From Streptomyces zhihengii (GTDB taxonomy: Bacteria; Actinomycetota; Actinomycetes; Streptomycetales; Streptomycetaceae): 64,000 nucleotides of DNA. This document shows positions 38,721-46,817 of the stretch, in pieces (within the stretch, counting starts at the first letter, position 1; each line of letters begins with the position of its first letter). The stretch covers positions 806,001 through 870,000 of the forward strand of contig NZ_JAFEJA010000001.1 of the NCBI RefSeq assembly GCF_016919245.1, read 5' to 3'. Both the position numbers and the translations under genes were made by a program. The notes under the pieces are model-generated. The model saw only the letters and a list, made by a program, of their open reading frames with translations, was not told the DNA's origin and searched no databases.

Positions 38721-39611
38721 TCAGGAAGTGGCGCGCTCGGGGGTACCGGTGTCCGCCAATGTCCGGGCGAGCTCCGTCCGGGCGAGGGCGAAGACCCCGA
38801 CGGCGACCAGCGCGACGCCGCACGCCTGCGGCACGGCCCACCAGCCGGTGCGAACGTGCTCCTCGTACAGGGTGATGCCCAGGGCGAGGCTGACGGTGGC
38901 GTCGCCGAGGGTGAGCGCGGGCTGGGAGGCGACCAGCGGTCCGGCCTGCATGGCGTGCTCCAGCAGAAAGAGCGCGCTCGCGCCGAAGGCGGCGAAGCCG
39001 TAGGTCTGCCAGGTGGTGAGGAAGGCGGCGATGCCGTCGTCGTCGAGGATGTGCATCGACTCCTTCATCAGCGCGGCGGTGACGGCGTAGCCGATGGCGG
39101 TGGCCGACGCGAGGCACGCCGCCCGGGCCCGCCCCTCGGGCTGCCGCAGCGCGGCGGCCACGAGCAGGGCCATGGCGCCCGCGCACACGGTGAGGGCGAC
39201 GATCCAGCGGTCCAGCGGCACCTGCGTCCGGTTGCCGGACGGGTCGGCCGCCGCCAGCGCGGTCGCGAGGCCGACGACGACGGCGGCCACGGCCGCCCAG
39301 GCGCGGGCGGGCAGTCCGGTGCGGAACATCAGCGAGGCGATCATCAGGGCCAGCGGCAGTTCGAGGACGAACAGCGGCTGCACGATCGTCAGCGGTCCGG
39401 TGGCCAGCGCGACCGCCTGGCAGACGCCGGCCGCGACGACCGCCACGATCCCGGCCAGCCACACGGGCCGGTGCAGGAGGTCGAGCAGCAGCCCGGCCCG
39501 CAGCCCGTCCGACCGGGGCACGCTCAGCGCCGCCTTGCGCTGGAGCACGGTGGCGAGGGCGTTGCTGAGCGCCGCGAGCAGTGCGAACAGGACCGGCAGC
39601 AGCAGATGCAC
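38721..39611 (-). CDS. DMT-superfamily (EamA-like) membrane transporter
   Basis: The 296-residue protein has about nine to ten predicted helices, starting LLLPVLFALLAALSNALATVLQRKAAL, with two repeat halves typical of DMT permeases (GPLTIVQPLFVLELPLALMIASLM in the first, ASQPALTLGDATVSLALGITLYEEHVRTGWWAVPQACGVALVAVG in the second). The substrate is unknown. The GTG at 39611 with GGAAGG upstream is chosen because the open frame before it is Pro-rich and would spoil the first helix. Divergent from terC across 294 bases. Confidence 0.88.
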   Translation of the reverse strand: MHLLLPVLFALLAALSNALATVLQRKAALSVPRSDGLRAGLLLDLLHRPVWLAGIVAVVAAGVCQAVALATGPLTIVQPLFVLELPLALMIASLMFRTGLPARAWAAVAAVVVGLATALAAADPSGNRTQVPLDRWIVALTVCAGAMALLVAAALRQPEGRARAACLASATAIGYAVTAALMKESMHILDDDGIAAFLTTWQTYGFAAFGASALFLLEHAMQAGPLVASQPALTLGDATVSLALGITLYEEHVRTGWWAVPQACGVALVAVGVFALARTELARTLADTGTPERATS

Positions 39612-39905
39612 GGTGATGGCCTTCCCGGGTCGAGGTACCTGGCCGGCGGCCGTGGGGGCGACGGCCGCCCGGTACACGATGGGCCGCCGCGGGGCGGGCG
39701 CCGCGGATTGCTCCGACAGCGGGCACGGGCACGGGGCGGGAGGATTGCCGGGGCGGGGGTGCGCCGGGGACGGGGGTGTGCCGGGCACGCGCGGGACTCA
39801 CGGGGCGGGGCGGCGGCCGGTCCGCCGGGCGGACGCCGGGGCGTTCGTCCAGACTCGTAGGTGAGGGGGAGCCCGGTTCCACCGGTCGTCTGTGAGGTCC
39901 GCCCC

Positions 39906-40880
39906 GTGCACGACGTGCCCTTCTGGCTCTGGGTCGTCTTCGCCGCCACCGTCCTGGTCTCGCTGACGGTGGATCTCCTGGCGCACCGGGAGGCCCATGT
40001 CATCGGCTTCCGGGAGGCGGCGGCCTGGAGCGGCGTGTGGGTGGGGCTGGCCCTGGTCTTCGGCGGGATCGTCTTCGCCGTGGTCGGCACGCAGGCGGGG
40101 GTCGAGTACTCGACGGCGTGGCTGCTGGAGAAGAGCCTGTCGGTCGACAACCTCTTCGTCTTCGCCCTGATCTTCGCCTACTTCAAGGTCCCGCGCGCCT
40201 ACCAGCACCGGGTGCTGTTCCTCGGCGTCCTCGGGGCGCTGGTCTTCCGCGGGATCTTCCTGGCCGCGGGTGTGGCCGTGGTCAGCCGCTTCACCGCCGT
40301 GCTGTTCGTCTTCGCCGCGATCCTCTTCTACAGCACGTACAAGATCCTCACGGGCGAGGAGGAGAGCTTCGATCCCGGCAGGAGCTTCGCCGTGCGGGCG
40401 CTGCGCAGGGTCGTGCCGGTGACGGACGACTACGCGGGGGCGAAGTTCTTCGTGAAGGAGGCCGGGAAGCGGGTGGCGACCCCGCTGCTCGCCGTGGTGG
40501 CCGCGATCGAGGCGGCCGACCTGGTCTTCGCCGTCGACAGCGTGCCGGCCGTACTGGCGGTCAGCAGCGACGCGTTCATCGTCTACACCAGCAACGCCTT
40601 CGCGATCCTCGGTCTGCGGGCCCTGTACTTCATGCTGGCGGGGCTGCTGGACAGGTTCCACTACCTGAGCAAGGGCCTGGCGCTGATCCTCTCCTTCATC
40701 GGCGTGAAGCTGATCCTCCAGGCGAGCCACGAGCTGTTCAGCACCGCCGTCCCGGAAATCCCCTCGCTCGTCAGCCTCGCGGTGATCGTGGTGGTGCTCG
40801 GCGCCTCCGTCGCGCTCAGTGTGCTGCGACCACCGGAGGGCGAGCCGGAGGGCGGCCGGGAGGCCGAGGAGGAGCGCTGA
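39906..40880 (+). CDS. TerC-family integral membrane protein
   Basis: TerC/Alx proteins are multi-helix membrane proteins linked to tellurite resistance, manganese handling and membrane protein metalation. The 324-residue protein has VDLLAHREAHVIGFREAAAWSGVWVGLALVFG, EKSLSVDNLFVFALIFAYFKVP with the conserved acidic DNLF motif, AAIEAADLVFAVDSVPAVLAVSSDAFIVYTSNAFAILGLRALYF as the second conserved block, and an acidic tail (EGEPEGGREAEEER). The GTG at 39906 fits the first helix; upstream in-frame codons do not. Confidence 0.92.
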   Translation: MHDVPFWLWVVFAATVLVSLTVDLLAHREAHVIGFREAAAWSGVWVGLALVFGGIVFAVVGTQAGVEYSTAWLLEKSLSVDNLFVFALIFAYFKVPRAYQHRVLFLGVLGALVFRGIFLAAGVAVVSRFTAVLFVFAAILFYSTYKILTGEEESFDPGRSFAVRALRRVVPVTDDYAGAKFFVKEAGKRVATPLLAVVAAIEAADLVFAVDSVPAVLAVSSDAFIVYTSNAFAILGLRALYFMLAGLLDRFHYLSKGLALILSFIGVKLILQASHELFSTAVPEIPSLVSLAVIVVVLGASVALSVLRPPEGEPEGGREAEEER

Positions 40881-40913
40881 GCTCCGGGGCGGCGTTTCCC
40901 CGGCCACGGGGAG

Positions 40914-40942
40914 TTCAAAAGCACGCAAAGCGGGCGTAAAGT
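40914..40942 (+). promoter_or_regulatory. Promoter of a leaderless small gene
   Basis: TTCAAA (40914-40919) and TAAAGT (40937-40942) are separated by 17 bases. The -10 box ends 6 bases before the ATG at 40949, so the transcript should begin at the start codon. Confidence 0.65.
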
Positions 40943-40948
40943 GGCTGT

Positions 40949-41164
40949 ATGTCCGACAAGCACGCGGCGGCCTCGCAGTCCGGGCATCTCTGCCCGTCCT
41001 GCCACAGTCCGCTGCCCGCCACGGTGGAACGGCACAAGACGATGGGCGTCTACGTGCCGGTGTACAGCGACGGGCCCTGCGACAACAGCGCCTGCTCCCG
41101 CGACGCGGCCCCCGCGCCGCCCGCGAAGACGTCCGCTCCGCCGCCGGAGGAGGGCGACGCCTGA
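40949..41164 (+). CDS. Small zinc-ribbon-like protein, hypothetical
   Basis: The 71-residue protein has GHLCPSCHSPLPATVERHKTMGVYVPVYSDGPCDNSACSRD: a CxxC knuckle (Cys15, Cys18) and a CxxxxC pair (Cys44, Cys49) that could bind one zinc, followed by a Pro/Ala-rich tail. I do not recognise a functional assignment; it may be a DNA- or RNA-binding accessory. The promoter layout supports expression. Confidence 0.7.
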   Translation: MSDKHAAASQSGHLCPSCHSPLPATVERHKTMGVYVPVYSDGPCDNSACSRDAAPAPPAKTSAPPPEEGDA

Positions 41165-41201
41165 CCAACTCCCGCGCGGTTACCCGTCCCCGCGGGGGCG
41201 C

Positions 41202-41265
41202 GTTCCGTCGCGGGGACGTTCCGTCGCGGGCGTGTTCCGTCGCGGGCGTGTTCCGTCGCGGGCGC
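41202..41265. repeat. Four 16-bp tandem repeats
   Basis: GTTCCGTCGCGGGCGT-type units lie at 41202-41217 (variant), 41218-41233, 41234-41249 and 41250-41265 (last base changed). They are in the 246-base gap between the zinc-ribbon gene and the convergent STAND gene. The rest of the gap is GC-rich with two copies of GTGTCCCGCGCGGG and no gene. Confidence 0.75.
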
Positions 41266-41410
41266 GGGCGGCATCATGTCCTCGCGCTGGCGCATGCGGC
41301 GGGTGTCCCCGCAGGGGCGCGTCGGGATGCGTGTCCCGCGCGGGTTGTAGCCGGTCTCCATCGGCTCGTGCACCGACGCGTGTCCCGCGCGGGCGCGTGC
41401 GCGGGGCGCG

Positions 41411-43480
41411 CTACACGGCGGAGGCCATCCGCAGGGCCGCCTCCAGCCCGTCCTCGGGCGCGCCCGCCGCGCCCTCGGCGAACGCCGCCTCGTAGGCGGC
41501 GTCGCCGGCGGCCTCCCGCGCCCTGCGCTCGCACTCCCGGCGCAGCGGCGCGAGTTCGGGGGTGCCGCGCTGCGGATGGCCCGCCGCCCTCCAGTACGTC
41601 TCGCTCGTGCCGCTGACCAGCGCGGCCCGCTCCCCCTCGCCCAGGGCGGCGAGCGCCGCCGCGAGGACGTCGAGGCCGAGGGCGACACCGAAACCGTCAC
41701 CGAGGCCGCGCTTGCCGATGAGCATGGACCGCGCGTGCCGGGCGGCGGCGCCGGGGTCGCCGGTGAGCAGCATGATCAGCGCGAGCTGGTAGTTGACGTA
41801 GGCCCGGGTCCAGGACTCGCCCAGGTCGCCGCAGCGGGCGCGCAGGTCCCGCGCCGCGTCGCCCGCCTCCGTCAGCCGGCCGGACGCGGTGAGCGCGAAC
41901 ACCCGCACCAGCAGGCAGCGGGCCCGCGCGCCCGAGGCGCCGGACCCGTCCTCGCCCCACGGCCGGTCCCCGGCCTCGTCGAGCGCGGCGCCGACCTCCC
42001 GGTAGGCGGCTTCGGGGCTGCCGGTCAACAGGCCGAGCAGGCCGGAGAGATAGGCGGCGTCCAGCCTGTCCTCCACGTCGCCCCACCGCCGCGCGGCCCG
42101 GGTGCACTCCGCGCTGCGCTCGCGCGCCGGGCCGTACTCGCCCTGGAGGGTCAGCGCGACGCCGAGCGCCCACAGCGCACGGGCGTGGTGGGGGCCCGTG
42201 CCGGGGCAGCGGGCCAGCGCCGACTCCACGAAGTGGCGCGCCTCGGGCAGATGACCGCAGCAGGCCCAGAAGAACCCGACCGTCCCGGCGAGTTCCAGCG
42301 CGCCCTCCGGATCGGCCTCCAGCAGGTGTTCCAGCGCCGTGCACAGGTCCGTGTGCACGGCGGCGATGCGCCCGTACCAGTCGGCCTGCGAGGGGCCGAG
42401 CCACTGCGCGTGGGCGCGGCGGACCAGGCGCAGACAGCGGGCCGCGTGACGGTCGGCGACGGTGTGGCGCTCCCCCAGCGCGTCCAGCCACATGCTCCCG
42501 TACTCGCGCACGGTGTCGAGCATCCGCAGCCGGGGGCCCTCCCTGCGGACGACGGACTTGGCGGCCAGCGCCGTGAGCACCGCCGGGACGGAGGCGGCGT
42601 CGAGCGGGCCGTCCGCGCACACCTCGGCCGCCGCGCCCGCGTCGAAGGGGCCGCGGAAGACGGACAGCCGCGCCCACAGCAGCCGCTCCGCCGGTTCGCA
42701 CAGCTCATGGCTCCAGCCGACGGCGGTCCGCAGCGCGCGGTGACGCCGCGGCCGGGCGGGGTCGTCGCTCTCCAGGACGTCGAACCGCGTGGCGAGCCGG
42801 TCGCGGACACCGTCGATGCCGAGGCGGGGGACCTGGGCCGCGGCGAGTTCGATGGCGAGCGGGATGCCCTCCAGCCGGCGGCAGATGTCGTCGACCGCGG
42901 CAACCGCGGTGTCGGGCAGCGGTTCGCCCAGGGCGTGTTCGGTGCGCCGGCGGAAGAGTTCGGCGGCGTCGGGGCCGCCGGCCGGCAACGGGTCGAGTTC
43001 CAGCACCTGTTCGCCCGGCAGGCCGAGCGGCTGCCGGCTGGTGACGAGCACGGTCAGCCCCGGGCAGGCGGTGAGGAGATCGGCGACGAGGTCGGCGCAC
43101 GGGCCGACGAGGTGTTCGCAGGAGTCCAGCACCAGCAGGGTCTCCTGCGGGGCCAGCCAGGCGCACAGGGTGTCCGCGGGCATCCGGGGCGTGTGGTGCG
43201 AGAGGTTGACCGCGTCGGAGACCGTCGCGACGAGCAGCCGGTCCCCCTGGAGGAAGCCGAGATCGGCCCAGCGGACGCCGTCGCGATGGGCCTTCTCGTC
43301 GACGAGGGAGGCGGCCCGCAGGGCCAGCCGGGTCTTGCCGACGCCACCGGGCCCGGCGACGGTCACCAGCCGGTGGTCCGCGAGCGCGCGCACCAGCTTA
43401 TCCGACTCGGCCCGGCGGCCCACGAACTCGTTGGTCTCGGGGGGTAATTGCCTGTGCACCACCCGTGCAGTGTGCCCCAT
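41411..43480 (-). CDS. STAND-type ATPase with TPR-like C-terminus, no DNA-binding domain
   Basis: The 689-residue protein has an N-terminal NB-ARC/STAND module: NEFVGRRAESDKLVRAL, Walker A in VAGPGGVGKTRLALRAA (about 43-50), Walker B LLVLDSCEHL (about 115-119), LVTSRQPLGLPGE, the GIPLAIELAAAQ (GLPL) motif and an ARC/winged-helix part. Helical repeats (about 350-650) follow. It resembles the ATPase cores of AfsR/SARP- and LAL-type regulators but has neither an N-terminal BTAD/HTH nor a C-terminal LuxR HTH. A truncated regulator or a protein-level switch are both possible. The ATG at 43480 gives a normal start just before the NTPase; upstream sequence is low complexity. Confidence 0.85.
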   Translation of the reverse strand: MGHTARVVHRQLPPETNEFVGRRAESDKLVRALADHRLVTVAGPGGVGKTRLALRAASLVDEKAHRDGVRWADLGFLQGDRLLVATVSDAVNLSHHTPRMPADTLCAWLAPQETLLVLDSCEHLVGPCADLVADLLTACPGLTVLVTSRQPLGLPGEQVLELDPLPAGGPDAAELFRRRTEHALGEPLPDTAVAAVDDICRRLEGIPLAIELAAAQVPRLGIDGVRDRLATRFDVLESDDPARPRRHRALRTAVGWSHELCEPAERLLWARLSVFRGPFDAGAAAEVCADGPLDAASVPAVLTALAAKSVVRREGPRLRMLDTVREYGSMWLDALGERHTVADRHAARCLRLVRRAHAQWLGPSQADWYGRIAAVHTDLCTALEHLLEADPEGALELAGTVGFFWACCGHLPEARHFVESALARCPGTGPHHARALWALGVALTLQGEYGPARERSAECTRAARRWGDVEDRLDAAYLSGLLGLLTGSPEAAYREVGAALDEAGDRPWGEDGSGASGARARCLLVRVFALTASGRLTEAGDAARDLRARCGDLGESWTRAYVNYQLALIMLLTGDPGAAARHARSMLIGKRGLGDGFGVALGLDVLAAALAALGEGERAALVSGTSETYWRAAGHPQRGTPELAPLRRECERRAREAAGDAAYEAAFAEGAAGAPEDGLEAALRMASAV

Positions 43481-43829
43481 ACCCCGCCCGCCACTCGCCC
43501 GGGCACCGCGCGGTGCGCCCCGCAGCCGCGGCCGTCGCCGGCCAGGTGCGGGGCAGGGGCTGTCCGACGCCGTCGCCCCGGCGGTGGAACCCGCCCGGAA
43601 CGCGCCGGGTCGGGGCGCCCCGCGGCACGCACCCCACCCGCCCGACACGGGCGGTCCACCAGCCGCCCGGCAGCACCGGCCGGCACGCGACCACACCGCA
43701 CTCCGGACGGAGCCGCCGGGGGCACGCGGAGGCCTCTGCTCACGGCGCCCGAGGCCCTCGGAGCGCACCGGTCCGTCGCCCCGTCCCCGGCGCGGACGCC
43801 GGGGACGGGACCGGACGGGCCGGGCTGTC
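43481..43829. other. Non-coding gap with a terminator hairpin
   Basis: The gap lies between the TPR gene stop and the STAND gene start, both on the minus strand. Arms CCGTCCCCGGCG (43781-43792) and CGCCGGGGACGG (43797-43808) form a 12-bp hairpin suited to ending the HSP90-TPR transcript. The remainder is GC-rich; no promoter boxes stand out. Confidence 0.6.
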
Positions 43830-46817
43830 TCAGCCGGACAGGTGGGACAGGGTGCGCTCCAGGCGCGGGAGGTGGGCCGCGGCCGGGCCGTCGCCCAGGA
43901 CGGAGACGTCGGCCATCAGGGCGCGGACGCGCCCCGCCGCCTCGGCCGGGAGGTCGAGCTCGCTCTCCGTCCAGGCGGCGCGCACGACGCACCGGACCCG
44001 CTCGTCGAGCGCCGGCTCGCCGAGGGCGGCGAAGGCGGGAGCGGCGCGGTCGAGCAGGGCGAGGGCCTCCCGGCGGACGGCCGCGCCGTGCTCGCGGGCG
44101 GCGATCGCGGCCGTGAGGGCCGCGTCGGAATCGGGGCCGTCCGCCGCCCCTTCGCCCTCGTCGTCGTCGGCGTCCTCGTCAACGCCGTCGAGGCCGTCCA
44201 GGAGCAGTTCCGCCGTCTGCGTCCAGGTGCGGGCGCGCTCCAGGAGGTGGGACGGCTCGTCGCCGTCCGCCACGGCCGCGAGGGCCTCGTCCATCAGCGA
44301 GCGGGCCGCCTCCGGCTCCCCGTCGCCGGCGTGCAGCCAGGCGAGCGAGCGCAGCGCCCGTGCCAGCAGGACCGCTTCGCCGACCGCACGCCACAGGTCG
44401 ATGGCGCGGCGGTAGGCGGCGACGGCCTCGCCGGTCATCCCGGCGGCCGCGAGGCTCTCGGCGGCGAGGGTGGCGGCCTGGGCGTGGGGCCGGTCGTCGT
44501 CCCAGCCCTTGGTCACGTCGGCGGCCAGCAGGTACTGCTCGGCCGCGCCCCGGTGGTCGCCTAGGTCGCGCAGGCAGCGGGCCAGGGTGTCGCGGGCCCG
44601 GACGGCCGCGTCGTCGCCGTGTCCGACGAGGGCCGGCAGGGCCGGCAGGGCCGACTCCAGCACCTCGGCCGCCTCCGCCGAGCGCCCGGCCCCGGCGTAC
44701 GCCTGGGCGAGGGTGAGCCGGGCGAACGCGCCCGCACCGTCCGAGTGTCCGGCCTCGTCGAACCAGTGCGCGGCCTCCAAGGCGTGTTCCGCGCCCTCCG
44801 CCTCCTTGCCGTCCTGGGCGAGCAGGGCCTCGGCGAGGGTGAGCCGGATCCTGCCCAGCCGCTCGGGGTCGGCGAGTTCGGCGCCCAGCACGAGCGCCTC
44901 GCGGGCGAACTCCTCGGCGTCCGCCGGGTGCCCGAAGGCCATCCGCAACTGGGCTCGGCGGGTGAGCGGTTCGGCCGCGTCCCAGGGCCGGTCCGCGTCG
45001 GTGCAGCGGCGGACGGCGGAGGCGTAGAGGGCGTCCGCGCTCTCGCCGTCCCCCGTCTGCCAGGCCCGGTCGGCGCGGATCTGCTCCGCCTCGGCGACAA
45101 GGTCGCTGACGTCGGCCGCGGCCCCGTACTCCTCGACGAAGGCGGCGAGCGCCGCCTCGAAGCGGGCGTGGGTCTCCCCGTGCTCGTGCCCGTCCTCGTC
45201 GGGGGCGAGGACGACGGCCAGTCTGGCGCCCGTCATCTCGGCCGTGGCGATCCGCCGGGTGCGCTCGGGGTGGGCGGTGTCCAGCGCCCGCGCCGATCCG
45301 GCGGCGGTGTCGAGCAGTCCCAGCACCTCTTCGGGGGCGGCGCCGCCGTCGAGGGCTGCGTAGACGGTCCGGAGGTCGTTCAGGGCCGCGCGGCTCTCCT
45401 CGCCCGCGGCACGGAAGCCGGCCGCGACCTCCTCGAACCCGGCCCTGGCGTCGGGGGCACCGGCGCGTCCGGCCGCCAGGGCGCGGTGCTCGCGCAGTTC
45501 GACGGCGAGGAGTGCGTCGGGCTCCGTGCCGGTGCGCTCCAGGGCGGCGCCGACGCGCTCCCACAGGGCCGTCGTGGCGGGGTGCCCGGTGGCGCGCAGC
45601 TCGCGGGCGCGGGCGACGAGTGCCGTGACGTCCTCGCCGGCGATGTCCGCGGCCGCGGGCACCACGGGAGTGGCGACGGGCCGGACGACGGGGTGCGCGG
45701 TGCCGACGCCGAGCGGCAGCCGGTCGGTCAGGGGCTCGGCCTCCAGGCGGCGCCGGAGCCAGGAGGAGACCGCGTCGTTGCCGTTGCGCCGGTCGAAGGC
45801 GGCGGCGAGCGAGGCGGTCAGGGCGGCTAGCGCGTCGTGGAGTTCGCCGACGGTGTGCGGGCGTCCCTCGTAGGGGACGGCGGGCTGCCCGGCCAGGCCG
45901 AGGGCGACGAGCCGGCGCAGCAGCACGAGGGCGCCGCCCGAGAGCTGGAGCCTGGTCCAGGGGTTGCCCGGGTCCCCCTCGGTGCCGAGGTGTGCCGCGT
46001 GCTCGGCCAGCAGTTCCAGGCCGCGGGCCTCGTTGCCGGTCAGGGCGCAGAACTCGATGTGCTTGCCGACGGAGGCGAGCAGGCTCTCGTTGCCCTTGGC
46101 CATGCGGTAGCCGCGCAGATGGTTGGCGCGGGCCTCGTCGAGGCGGCCGGTGCGGACGAGCGGCAGCAGCGAGAGCGCGAGGACGCGGTGCGGTTCCTCC
46201 ATGCAGGCGGTGCTGCCGTCGAGGACGGGCGCCCAGGTGGCCAGGGCCCGCTCGTCGTCGCCCTGGTCCACCCGGTAGGTGCCCTGGTCGTTGAGCTCGC
46301 AGGCGTGGCAGTTGGCCATGCTGTCCCGCTCCGCCGCCGTCCAGGCGGCGAAGGCGGTGGCGGCCCTCGCGGTGTCGCCGACATGGTCGGCCAGCTCGAA
46401 CTCGGCCTGACGGACGGCGCGTTCGCTGTGGCCGGCGGTGCGGTAGCGGCGCTCCATCTCGGCGAGCCACTTCTCCATCGTGGCCAGCGGCATCTCCGGC
46501 AGGGTGATCATGCCGGAGCTGACCCACTTGAACAGCCAGTGGAACGTGTGGGTGTCGTGGGCGTCGAACGCCGACGGGTCCTCGTCCCATTCACGCATCA
46601 GCCGCGCGAACGGGACCATCATCTTGCCGCGTTCGGTGCTGTACTCGTAGGCCTGGATCACGCCGAACAGGGCGGCCCGGAGCAGATCGCGGTCGCCGGA
46701 CGCCTCCGCCGCGGCGACCAGCTCCTCGCCGCGCGCGTTGCGGAGCGGCCCGTTGGGCGCGGACCTGTTCTCCCACAGGGCACGGCGGATCTCGTCGGGG
46801 GTGGGGGCGCTGGTCAC
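43830..46817 (-). CDS. Large tetratricopeptide-repeat protein coupled to HSP90
   Basis: The 995-residue protein is mostly alpha-helical repeats of the TPR type, clear in the second half (for example SADALYASAVRRCTDADRPWDAAEPLTRRAQLRMAFGHPADAEEFAREAL). The N-terminal third, with TERGKMMVPFARLMREWDEDPSAFDAHDTHTFHWLFKWVSSGMITLPEMP, is distinct. An acidic insert (DEDADDDEGEGAADGPDSD) interrupts the C-terminal part. TPRs bind peptides or partner proteins and are classic HSP90 co-chaperone modules. The GTG at 46817 overlaps the HSP90 stop (GTGA), so the two are made together, which suggests a client-adaptor or co-chaperone. No enzyme domain is visible. Confidence 0.85.
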   Translation of the reverse strand: MTSAPTPDEIRRALWENRSAPNGPLRNARGEELVAAAEASGDRDLLRAALFGVIQAYEYSTERGKMMVPFARLMREWDEDPSAFDAHDTHTFHWLFKWVSSGMITLPEMPLATMEKWLAEMERRYRTAGHSERAVRQAEFELADHVGDTARAATAFAAWTAAERDSMANCHACELNDQGTYRVDQGDDERALATWAPVLDGSTACMEEPHRVLALSLLPLVRTGRLDEARANHLRGYRMAKGNESLLASVGKHIEFCALTGNEARGLELLAEHAAHLGTEGDPGNPWTRLQLSGGALVLLRRLVALGLAGQPAVPYEGRPHTVGELHDALAALTASLAAAFDRRNGNDAVSSWLRRRLEAEPLTDRLPLGVGTAHPVVRPVATPVVPAAADIAGEDVTALVARARELRATGHPATTALWERVGAALERTGTEPDALLAVELREHRALAAGRAGAPDARAGFEEVAAGFRAAGEESRAALNDLRTVYAALDGGAAPEEVLGLLDTAAGSARALDTAHPERTRRIATAEMTGARLAVVLAPDEDGHEHGETHARFEAALAAFVEEYGAAADVSDLVAEAEQIRADRAWQTGDGESADALYASAVRRCTDADRPWDAAEPLTRRAQLRMAFGHPADAEEFAREALVLGAELADPERLGRIRLTLAEALLAQDGKEAEGAEHALEAAHWFDEAGHSDGAGAFARLTLAQAYAGAGRSAEAAEVLESALPALPALVGHGDDAAVRARDTLARCLRDLGDHRGAAEQYLLAADVTKGWDDDRPHAQAATLAAESLAAAGMTGEAVAAYRRAIDLWRAVGEAVLLARALRSLAWLHAGDGEPEAARSLMDEALAAVADGDEPSHLLERARTWTQTAELLLDGLDGVDEDADDDEGEGAADGPDSDAALTAAIAAREHGAAVRREALALLDRAAPAFAALGEPALDERVRCVVRAAWTESELDLPAEAAGRVRALMADVSVLGDGPAAAHLPRLERTLSHLSG

